Under the pieces are notes generated by a model. That model was not told the DNA's origin, made no database searches, and saw only the letters and a program-made list of their open reading frames with translations. From positions 3,496,359 through 3,560,358 of the forward strand of contig NC_052472.1 in the NCBI RefSeq assembly GCF_009730915.1: a stretch of 64,000 nucleotides of DNA. The letters are read 5' to 3'. Numbering within the stretch: the stretch's first letter is position 1; each line of letters begins with the position of its first letter. The DNA is from Dioscorea cayenensis subsp. rotundata (Eukaryota > Streptophyta > Magnoliopsida > Dioscoreales > Dioscoreaceae). The position numbers were made by a program, and so were the translations under genes. Positions 23,513 to 33,769 of this stretch are shown here, piece after piece.

Positions 23513-25857
23513 GTTCCAGAACCAGTGGATATGAACTCGTATTTTCATTGGTGACCTCACGAATTTGAAGTGTTGATTACATGCAGCCATCTAGTCTTTC
23601 TTTTCAAAAGCCTAATAGTTGCCCACCTTCTATCTCAGAAATAGAAGAGTTCGAAGGAGGCGCGGTGGCCCTGATTCCTTAGCCCAAACACTTGCTAAAT
23701 GGAAAGAACTGAATCAACAGCTAGATTCTTCTAAGGATGACGAAAGATGTTCTCGTGGGGGTGCTCGTGAAGGGGCTCGAAGAATGGGTTGCATGCAAGG
23801 AAAAGAAGGCCCAGATAATGCTCAATACAATTATCGTGGTGTAAGAAAGTAGACATGGGGTAAATGGGTTGCTGTAATCCAAGAGCCACACTGAGTAAAT
23901 CGTTTATGGCTTGGGACCTTCACAACTGCATTGGAGTCTGCTTTAAGCCTACGATCAAGTCGCAAAGGCAATGTATGGCCCTTGTGGCCGTCTAAACCTC
24001 CCCCGACCAAAGCAGCTCGACTATGGAGTCCTCTTTGACAAAATCAGACTCATATGACTCAACAACTACAACGCATTATTCACATGATTTATATACCTCA
24101 GACTTGCCTAAGACCAAGATTGTTCCAAAACTTGAAGTAGAAGATAACAGTTAAGTAAGAAGCTCTGAAGCTGGTGAAGTTACCAAGGCAGAAGCCAATA
24201 TGGATCAGAATGAACATTATAGTAGTTTTTAAAAAACTAGTATGCCCTACAAAGCCAATTTTAGTTATTGTTTAATAATAAAATAGTTTTATTTCATTGC
24301 ATGCATAATTATGGGTATTGTATTATTCATGTTTGATGATATATTATTATGGGCTTGCACTGTATAGATTTCAAATTAATGATAGAAATCATTAAAGTGA
24401 GACATGATTATTTATGTTCCTTGCAACCCAAAATAGTTCACAACCTATGAGATAAAATATGATTTTGTATTTATTATTGGTTGTCACATGTTGTATTACT
24501 ATATGTGATAGAGTGGTATGTCTCAGCCACTAGAGTGAAGACTCTTCGTAACATTGTGGATATTTGGAGTTGACAAATATTAAACTGGACCATACAGAAC
24601 TCTTAGACCAAACACTATCATAGAACAAAAGAGTTATTCTGTTACCAGAAAGTCCTTATCACCTAAGGATGTTATTAAATCTTATGTATAAATTATATTA
24701 CTTTGATAGTGTCAACCGGTGATGCTAATTAAAGGCTATATACGGACACATTGGGTTATATAATAAATACATGAAGGTTTGTATTCATCCAAGATGGGAT
24801 CTATCACTCCTATTGTAGGAGAGAATATTCAAGATTGTGTTTCTTATGTGTTGGATAAAATCCGGCAGGTTAATTTTTTGAAAGTATTTTATTATATATA
24901 AAATATATATTACTATAAATTTTTCTTAAATTTTTTTATGTCCAATAGTGTAAAGAAACACACATATAAGTGGAGATCGACAGTGCCACTAGTGGTCTAA
25001 TTATCCCACTTATATGGAATATTTATTGATAAAAGGACTAATATGTAAAATATTATATTAGGGGTCTCACATATGAATATCTCTAATCTTTGGATTAAAT
25101 TGCAATTTGTTGATGGACATGATTGTGATTATAAAAATTAGTATGGACTAATTTGCTAAAAGATGTAGTGATCCCCAAACGGGTCCATGCTACATGTTCT
25201 TACCTTATCCGAATATATACTCCCTATAAATATGTGATATGAGATTAGGATTTTTCAATCAATTAATTTGTGATTGCCATCATGGCTACGGCAAAAACCC
25301 TAATATTCACATTGGTTGTTTGGAGAAAAAGAAGCCATCAGTTCGAGAACATTGTGTGTGTGCGTTGGAGGATTTTGCGCTTGTGAAATCTTTGTGAGGT
25401 AACCCTAATCTTTCACATATATTCATGTGTTCATGTGATCGATCCTTGATAATTAATTAATTATTGATTAAATATCAATTAATTGTAATTGATAGTCCTA
25501 ATTTGATTAGAACGATTTTTCTAACCCTAATTTGATTAGATCGATTATTACTAACAGTTTTGACTTACCAGAAGAGATGTTTGATATTGAAGACGTGTTA
25601 AGGGTTATAGATGATGAAAAACCAGATGGAAATGCTGGCTTTGAATTTGGAAGCTCTTCAGACTTCTCATTTTAGTTGCAGAATCCTAATGCGAAGATGC
25701 TCGGAACCTTGAGCCACATGGAGTGGTCACCGTGAGCATTGACTCGAAGAACTTAGACTATATTAGACCAATGAGACAAGAATGTGATTATGGTTTGATC
25801 GAAGAACAAGCGCTGGCCGAGTTAGAGCTTCCAAATTCAAACTTAGAATCTTCTTGA
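23513..25857 (+). pseudogene. DREB2-type AP2/ERF transcription factor pseudogene
   Basis: Collinear DREB2A-like blocks: VPEPVDMNSY at 23513; RRVRRRRGGPDSLAQTLAKW (nuclear-signal region) near 23645; GCMQGKEGPDNAQYNYRGVR; and the AP2 DNA-binding domain at 23833-24000 (YRGVR, TWGKWVA, NRLWLGTF, AMYGPCGRLNLP). An acidic C-terminal part follows after an insertion (FDIEDVLRVIDDE, GFEFGSSSDFSF, KMLGTLSHMEW, then RQECDYGLIEEQALAELELP) and ends at TGA 25855-25857. Breaks: a stop between GVRK and TWGKW, a stop after QEPH, a frameshift after LGTFTTALESALS, further stops in the C-terminus, and a 1.3-kb insertion at SSF/DLPEE. The intact family activates drought and heat response genes through DRE elements; this copy cannot. 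The length between the blocks fits a normal DREB2A, so this was once a full gene. Confidence 0.85.
24230..25555 (+). mobile_element. 1.3-kb insertion (LTR-like) splitting DREB2
   Basis: The gene sequence AGTTTT is found on both sides (24224-24229 and 25556-25561), so a 5-6 bp target duplication is likely. Removing one copy plus the insert rejoins the DREB2 reading frame exactly between SSF and DLPEE. Inside, a TATA-like ccctataaatatg at about 25223 followed by a transcribed-looking stretch suggests an LTR in plus orientation. The right end is ..TTACTAACA. The left end is TAAAAAACTAGTATG rather than a canonical TG, so one edge may have decayed. No coding capacity. Insertion certain, class tentative. 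Confidence 0.65.
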
Positions 25858-26406
25858 AGATATCTTCCTTCCCGGCTTTCGATCAAATTCAGTCCAGATA
25901 TCTAACAACTGACTGTTATTTTCATTCAATATAATGGCTAGCTCTCTTCAGTCTAGGGACAAATTTATACATCAGTTTGTTAGATCGACATACAGTGTGT
26001 ACATTGTCAAAATGTATGGTAGGAAAGGATATATCCAAAATAACATTTGTTCATTTGTTTGGTGTTAGATTACTTGCCAGATGAACTCATTATCAGTGTG
26101 CTGGCATGCCCTTGCTTGATTTATAAGCACAGAACATGAAAGCATGTGCTTGAAGTCATGGATAGCATCATACTATGCTTCATTTTGTTTCCGCATTGAA
26201 ACCAAAACCTCCAAATTGGAATAGATTAATTTTGGTGAATGACATGTAGAAAGGAACAACTAAGTCATTCCTAATCAAGAGGAAATAATCATCACACATT
26301 ACGTATAAGAACAACATTAAATATTTGCATAACTTTCACTCCTAATTTATTAACCATAGCCATTATAAGTTTCTAATCTCTACTTCCTCTGTACCAAGCT
26401 CAAGTC
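25858..26406. other. Spacer between two pseudogenes
   Basis: This is probably the old 3' flank of the DREB2 copy and the promoter of the GDSL copy. No feature is seen beyond AT-rich non-coding sequence. Confidence 0.5.
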
Positions 26407-27420
26407 ATGGCACACAACAACCTCATCTTGTTCTTATTCTACCTCCATGCTATAACCTTAACTTGCAGCTCTAAAGACAATGAAAAATCTCCTAAATTCT
26501 CAGCCATTTTAGTTTTCGGAGACTCTATAGTGGACACATGAAGCAACCGCCACCTTCCGATGCTCTTCCGTAGTAACCACCACCCCTATGGCTGAGATTT
26601 CTCCAGTCATACGGCCTCCGGGAGGTTCTCCAATGATTGTCTTGTCCCGGATTTGTTGTCATCTGCACTTGGTTTAAATGACCATTTACCACCATTTCTA
26701 GACCCAGACTTGACAACCAATGATCTTCGAACCGGTGTCAGTTTCACGTCGGCTGGTTCAAGTTTGGATGACGTGACATCTGCCTGGCCAAGAACAATGA
26801 CAATTGCAAAACAAGTAAAGATGTTTGAATCATACATTAACAAGCTTGAATAGATTGCAGGTGATGCAGAGGCCAGCAACATTATTTCCAATTCTTTGAT
26901 AGTTACTAGTGTAGGTACTAATGACATGATCTTAAACTTCTATGACAAACCAACAAGAAAGTTAGAATTCAACATTACTGAGTATCAAGACTTTCTTCTC
27001 CAAAAGTTGCATGACATTATCATGGTACTATTTCATAAACCTTGTTATGATTGTTATATATATATACTTCCCTTTTCATTAATTGTTTTTCTATGCATGA
27101 TATATATAAACGTGGAGGAAGGAAGTTCCTAATATCAAGACTTCCTCCAAATTGTTGTATTCCAGTGCAAATGAATGTGAAATTTAAGAGTGAATCAGAA
27201 CGTGTTTGCATTGATGAACAGAACATAGATGCCTCCATTTATAACTCCAACCTCCAAGCTCTTCTTCCCCAGTTACAACAGATTCTTCCTCTGTAGGCCC
27301 CAGCTTCCTTGTCCTCATTTATTTGTAAAAGCCATGAGAGCCCGAGATTCCTGGCCAAAATTGTGCAAACTTTTGCATAATTTCATGAAGCTTGCCTTAA
27401 ACTTGTCCTTGTTGCCATCT
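26407..27420 (+). pseudogene. GDSL esterase/lipase pseudogene, 3' truncated
   Basis: ATG at 26407 starts a hydrophobic signal peptide (ILFLFYLHAITLTCS), then block I with the catalytic serine (LVFGDSIVDT), then SALGLNDHLPPFLDPDL, GVSFTSAGSSLDDVTSAW, and block III-like SVGTNDMILNFYD with the oxyanion-hole Asn. After a probable intron (gt near 27024) come KFLISRLPPNCCIPVQM and IDEQNIDASIYNSNLQALLP. GDSL lipases are secreted serine hydrolases of about 350-370 residues. Here a TGA directly follows DT, another stop falls after NKLE, and one follows QQILPL. The C-terminal block V with the catalytic Asp-His pair is missing because an LTR begins at 27421. Confidence 0.88.
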
Positions 27421-30300
27421 TGTTATTGACAATGGAGCCCGAGCCTTTAGCATCCTTTCTTCTATCATTTTAGAGAGAGAGAGAGAGAGAGAGAGAGAGC
27501 TGCGATCTCCTCCTGCGAACTTCCGGTGCTGAACCTGGTAGTCGTAGTTGCAAGTTTTCTTCACCTCATCTTATCACTCTTCCAAAGTAATCATCTATGC
27601 CTTTGATAATCGAGCCATTTAACTTTATTGTTTTCTTCTTATCCATTTGCTTCTTCTTCTTTCTATTATTTGGTTGTGGTGGTTGCTAGCTCTAGGAGGT
27701 TTTGAAGCTTGGATTTCATATGGTTTCTCCTTTCATCTCTCTTCACTTCTCTCTTTTCTAGGCATCGAAGTAAGTCCCTAACCATACTTCGATAAGTTTT
27801 GGTATGTCTTTAATGTATGGATGTTCTTATGGTTGTTGGACTTCATGATTGTGTATAGCTCCATAGAAGGATTAATGTGAAACTTTCATGATCTATAGTT
27901 ATACATGTATTCTTCCAAGTTTATTTAGGTTTCAGCTGGTGTACATTAGAGTTTTTAGTATAGGAAAATCTATGTTGACTGCATCCCTCATCCTTCTTTT
28001 GAAATTCTTTTTATTTTCATATGTTGGATATGTATAAGTAGTTATATATATACCCTTATTCTATGGGTCTAGTTGTACAACATTTGTTAAGTTGGTGGAA
28101 TGATATTGCAAAGCTAAAAGCAATGTATATTTCTTGTGATTATTAGTAGTAATAGTTTAAGAGAATGAGGGAAGCATTGTAGTGGAATGTGTTTAGATTG
28201 GATGGTGGAGATTTCTCATCAAGTTGAATATTAGTTCAAGGCAAATGTCAAATGGTTGGAGGTTAAGCATTGGATCACTTTAATTTTAATCATGTTAATT
28301 GGTTAAGCATTTGAGATGTATTTAATTTCCTGGGTGAGTTCCTGCTACAATACATGCAGACACTCATTTTATTTATTTATTTATTTATTTTGGTTTCTCT
28401 CTCTAGAGAATGTAAAAAAAAATATTTGGTTAGTATTTAAACTTGTGATTAGAGTGATTTTGTTCTAACTTTGGTAAATCATTGGGTTTTAGGATCGTTT
28501 TAGGGAGTGGTCTTGGATCTCATTTTGCACTTAGGCAATACCAGCTAAGTAATCCACCTATAACTCTGTATTTTCAGTATTTGAGAAATTATTTTATTCG
28601 GTAAAATAATTATCTAGTATTTTGTTATTTTATTTTGAATATCTATTATTTTTGTTAATATTGAAATTATTTATTTGGAATATGAATTTTGAGGCATTTT
28701 CTTTAATTAATTTATTTTATTTAGTTGTTGACTGGTAAATCTACATCGGTGTAATGCTAATTAAAGGATTGCTATTCATTTTAACTTGGTTATTAATTTA
28801 TTATTTATACTAAGTGTGCGATTATATTCAAATGATTACTTCAACATTTATAAAAATTCATTTGTTTGTAGGCATGGGTTGATAATTCTGCTATCTTTTG
28901 GATTGACTAAGTTAATTCCTTTATTTATTGATTGATTTATTTATATAATCATTTAATTTAGTTTTGAAGGAGCTGGTGTTTTGAATAATTTTAAATATTT
29001 CATGTGCTTAAATGTTTATATTTCATTTATGGTTATCGAGTTATTTTCCCTCAAGTGAGATTTTGATATTTATATTTATTTTTTAATATATATGAACTTG
29101 AGGAATTTTAGAAATTTCTGAACTTGTATTTTGCGAATATTTTTTTGTATCTGAATATTTTGGTCTCCAAATGAGCGATATGTAACCCTGTCAGTGGGGT
29201 GTTAAACCCTGACCTTGTCGACAAGTAATTTTGGTAAAATGAGACTACAGTTTCGCACAGTGTTTATTCGGTGAAAGAATCAAAGGCCACCTGGTATTCA
29301 GTCTCGGGTCGCCGAGGGTAAATAAATAATTTCTGTTATTTTGGCTCGGGTCTGTCACCGAGGATAAACAAATGACCTTTGGCATTTTACAGTGAATTTG
29401 GAGACATACACTAAAACCTGTTAATCTCTGCTTTGACTTTTGATTCTGATTTTCTTTCAATTACACTATTTATGTGTTTTCAATTTCCGAGTATATCTCA
29501 AGAACACTTTTTATCCTGCCTTGAAGTTTTTGCATCTTGAGATCACGTTTTTGGTTTTCAATTGTTGGTGAATGCCATATTTAAATATATTCTTTTATTA
29601 GAATATTATACTCTATAAGTTATTTAAAATTTTTGTTTCGAAAACTTGTAATATTCTAGAAATCCGGTATAATTGAAACATACCTCTGAAATTTCTAGCT
29701 TAGTCTAACTATGCTTTGGAGACCTATGCTTATATCTGACGATTTACTAAATCTCTGTTTGACAGTTTTGAAAACTGATAATTCTTTTACCTACAATGTT
29801 TTGGTTAATGGCAATATTTGAGAATTATACCCCTAACAGGCTATTTATTTGTAAACTCTATTCAGTCTGAGTTAAAAAGCTTAATTGTTCTCGGCATTTA
29901 AATTGAAGATTTATAAACCTTGTTGTTTTAAAATAATTTTTGGATTACTTCCTGGGCTAGTGAGCTCATGGATTTGTTTTGAATCCTTTTCAGATCAAGA
30001 GTGAGAGACCAGCGTGGATCTTGAAAGATTGTTTGTAGATGTTGTCTTATCCGTTGTAAATTTTGAGTTCTTGTCATTGTCTATCCCTGTATTCCTATAT
30101 TTTGTATTTTGGATTTCTGTATCCTAGTATTAATGTGTGCTTTGTAGAGTTGGTAATCCGGTAACTCAGTTGGGTTGTTATAGATTTGTCTGTCTTGAAT
30201 CATTTTCTGAGGCCTTGCAGGCCTATGGGGCTCACACCTTGTGGGTCTGAGGCCGCTTGTCTGCGCACCGGGTCCGGTGAGCTGGGTTCTGGTTGTTACC
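27421..30300 (+). mobile_element. Ty3/gypsy LTR joining GDSL and NLR remnants
   Basis: It starts TGTTATTGACAATGG and ends ggttctggttgttacc. By alignment the end corresponds to the ..GGTTCGAGGCGTGACA ends of the sister LTRs. Shared blocks are ttaaaccctgaccttgtcga (29200-29221), gaatttggagacatacact, caggcctatggggctcacacc and gccgcttgtctgcgcaccgg. A (GA)14 run lies at 27472-27499. Length about 2.88 kb, close to the copy at 5922. The flanking pentamers CATCT and TTCCC do not match, unlike the LTRs at 13261 and 17174. There is no coding capacity. Confidence 0.7.
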
Positions 30301-33300
30301 TTCCCTTAAATCACTGGAGTTATCTAACATTGAGAACATGACAATTGAGGTTGATTATTCCATGATTGAGATGTATCCATCCCTGACATCCCTTGATGCA
30401 TGGCATGGAACACTATCTTTTGAGGGCATGTCGTCATCATCATCATCAGTGACGGGACAAAATCACATCCACTTTCCCAAGTTTACGAGCCTCACAATTA
30501 AGGAGATTGAAGTGAATGGATTACATCTGCCCTTTTTTCAGCAATAAAGTACCTAAAAATTAAAAATAGTCATGTGGTGTTTGACCAACGTCTCAATGGC
30601 GTCTCTTCTCTGTCGGATTTGCTCTTGCATGGGGCAAAGATTCAAACTTTTCCTGCAAAAGTCATGGCCACTCTGCATGCTCTCATGAATTTAGAAATTT
30701 TTGTTTGTAATGAGCTGATATTATTGGAGGGTTTACAAGCCCTCCTTTCTCTAAAACAATTGTCTATTTCTAACTGCCGCAAATCCAGATCCTGTGGTAC
30801 AAAAGTGGAGATAACAAAGGACAAAAGACAGACTCCAGCAACCAAAACTACAGCTTATGGAAATAATATATTGCAATGTTTTGGAAACTCTACCTGCTTG
30901 GTTGCATCATCTTCCTTTATTGAACCAATTGATCATTAATAATTGTCTCAAATTCAAATCCTGGAGTACAGAGAAGCAGATAATAGAGGATGGACTCTAT
31001 CTGCCAAACCTACAACATATGGAAATATATTCTTGCTTTGATCTGGAAACTCTGCCTGCTTGGTTCCCTCGTCTTCCCTTGTTGGAGAAATTGATCATTA
31101 GCTTCTGTCCCAAATTCAGATCCTGGGCTACGGAGGAGGAAGAGATAACAAAGGATGGACTCGTCCCCTGCCAAAACCCTGCAGAGTATGGAAATATATT
31201 CTTGCAAAAGATCCGGAAACTCGCACGCTTGGTTGCCTCATCTTTCCTTATTGGAGAAATTGATCATTAGCTTCTGTCCCAAATTCAGATCCTGGAGTAC
31301 AGAGGAGGAAGAGATAACAAAGGATGGACTCCCGCTGCCAAACCTACAACATATGGAAATAAGGGTGTGCGGTGATTTGGAAACTCTACCTGCTTGGTTG
31401 CCTCGTCTTCCTATATTGAACAAGTTGACAATTAGTATGTGTCCCAAATTTAAATCATGGGGTATGGAGGAGGAAGAGATAACAAAAGACGGACTCCCGA
31501 TGCCAAACCTACAGAAGATGGAAATATATTCTTGTGAAGATCTGGAAACTCTACTTGCTTGGTTGCCTAGTCTTCCTTTATTGAAGGAATTGATCATTAT
31601 GGACTGTCCCAAATTCTGATCCTGGGGTACGGAGGAGGAGGAAGAGATAACAGAGGACGGACTCCCACTGCCAAACCTACAACATATGGATATAAGTTGG
31701 TGCGAAGATCTAAAAACTCTTCCTGCTTGGTTGCCTCATCTTCCTTTATTGAATGAGTTGACAATTAGATTGTGTCCCAAATTCAGATCCTAGGGTACGG
31801 AGGAAAAGGAGATAATAGACGACAGACTCCTACTGCCAAACCTACAAAAGATGGAAATATATTCTTGCGAAGATCTGGAAACTCTGCCTGCTTGGTCGCC
31901 TCGTCTTCCTTTATTAAAGGAATTAATCATTATGGACTGTCCAAAATTCTGATCCTGGGGTATGGAGGAGGAGGAGGAGATAATAGAGGACGGACTCCCA
32001 CTGCCATACCTACAACATATGGATATAAGTTGGTGCGAAGATCTGGAAACTCTTCCCCGCTTGGTTGCCTCATCTTCCTTTATTAAAAGAGTTGACAATT
32101 AGATTGTGTCCCAAATTCAGATCCTAGGGTACGGAGGAGGAGGAGATAATAGAGGACAGACTCCTGCTGCCAAACCTATAGAAGATGGAAATATATTCTT
32201 GCGAAGATCTTGAAAATCACCGCTTGGTCGCTCTCGCCTTCCTTTTATTAAAGGAATTGATCATTATGGATCATCCCAAATTAAGATCTTGGGGTATGGA
32301 GGAGGAGGAGGAGATAACAGAGGACGAACTCCCGCTGCGAAACCTACAACATATGGATATAAGTTGGTGCAAAGATCTGGAAACTCTTCCTACTTAGTTG
32401 CCTCGTCTTCCTTTATTGAACGAGTTGACAATTAGATTGTGTCCCAAATTCAGATCCTAGGGTACGGAGGAAAAGGAGATAATAGAGGACAGACTCCTAC
32501 TGCCAAACCTACAGAAGATGGAAATATATTCTTGCGAAGATCTGGAAACTCTGCCTGCTTGGTCGCCTCGTCTTCCTTTATTAAAGGAATTGATCATTAT
32601 GGATCTGTCCAAAAATTTCGATCCCTGGGGTATGGAGGAGGAGGAGGAGATAATAGAGGACGGACTCCCACTGCCATACCTACAACATATGGATATAAGT
32701 TGGTGCGAAGATCTGGAAACTCTTCCTGCTTGGTTGCCTCATCTTCCTTTATTGAACGAGTTAACAATTAGATTGTGTCCCAAATTCAGATCATAGGGTA
32801 CGGAGGAGGAGGAGATAATAGAGGACAGACTCCTGCTGCCAAACCTATAGAAGATGTAAATATATTCTTGCGAAGATCTTGAAAATCTGCCTGCTTGGTC
32901 GCCTCGTCTTCCTTTATTAAAGGAATTGATCATTATGGACTGTCCCAAATTAAGATCTTGGGGTATGGAGGAGGAGGAGGAGATAACAGAGGACGAACTC
33001 CCGCTGCGAAACCTACAACATATGGATATAAGTTGGTGCAAAGATCTGGAAACTCTTCCTACTTAGTTGCCTCGCCTTCCTTTTTATTGAACGAGTTGAC
33101 AATTAGATTGTGTCCCAAATTCAGATCCTAGGGTACGGAGGAAAAGGAGATAATAGAGGACAGACTCCTACTGCCAAACCCATGAAGATGGAAATATATT
33201 CTTGCGAAGATCCGAAACTCTGCCTGCTTGGTCGCCTCGTCTTCCTTTATTAAAGGAATTGATCATTATGGACTGTCCAAAATTTCGATCCTTGGGTATG

Positions 33301-33769
33301 GAGGAGGAGGAGGAGATAATGTAAGATGCAGACTCCACCGCCAAACCTACAACATATGGAAATAGATTCTTGCCAAGATCTAGAAACTTTTCCTGCTTGG
33401 TGGCCTTATCTTCCATTATTGAACGAGTTGACAATTAGATTGTTCCGCAAATTCAGATCCTGGGGTACAGAGGCGGAGGAGGAGATAATAGAGGACGGAC
33501 TCCGGCTGCCAAACCTACAGAAGATGGAAATAGATTCTTGCGAAGATCTGGAAACTCTATCTGCTTGGTTGCCTCGTCTTCCTTTATTTAAACAATTGAT
33601 CTTTAAAGCATGCCCAAAGATCCATTCACTGCCGCAGGACAACCTTCCATCCTCACTTAAAAAGTTGTACTTGATACAATGCGAACGAAGCTTGACAGAA
33701 CGGTGCCGGCAAGACGGGTCTCTTGAATGGCAAATGATTCAACACATCCCGCATCAACTGTATATCTGA
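30301..33769 (+). pseudogene. NLR (CC-NBS-LRR type) pseudogene, LRR region only
   Basis: The sequence opens mid-gene with PSLKSLELSNIENMTIEVDY and then HFPKFTSLTIKEIEV. It then becomes a long series of irregular leucine-rich repeats built on LPNLQHMEIYSCEDLETLPA, WLPRLPLLKELII and CPKFRSWGTEEEEITKDG. It closes with a normal NLR C-terminus (IHSLPQDNLPSSLKKLYLIQ, LTERCRQDGSLEWQMIQHIP) and a stop at 33769. NLR proteins are intracellular immune receptors. The LRR part senses or restrains; the P-loop/NB-ARC and coiled-coil parts are absent because an LTR abuts at 30300. Units of 162-170 bp cause repeated frame changes, and many units carry TGA or TAG at the RSW position (CCTGG to CCTAG, TTCAGA to TTCTGA). 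The array is expanded well beyond a usual LRR domain. Non-functional. Confidence 0.92.
30949..33610 (+). repeat. LRR tandem array with four-unit higher-order period
   Basis: The anchor caaattcagatcctgg recurs at 30949, 31111, 31280, 31445, 31610, 31778, 31943, 32112, 32277, 32445, 32611, 32781, 32946, 33116, 33279 and 33448. Steps are 162-170 bp. From 31778 onwards units alternate in type, giving a dimer of about 334 bp. Variants such as ggaaaaggagataatag recur every second dimer, at anchors 31778, 32445 and 33116, so the true period is about 669 bp (four units). Confidence 0.9.

Noticed and set aside
30949..33610. CRISPR-like regular repeat array
   Set aside because: The units are 165-169 bp, translate to leucine-rich repeats, and lie in plant DNA; there are no spacers.
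31238..33642. Minus-strand ORFs of up to 124 codons across the LRR region
   Set aside because: They repeat with the same 165-bp period as the plus-strand LRR units and are antisense shadows of them.
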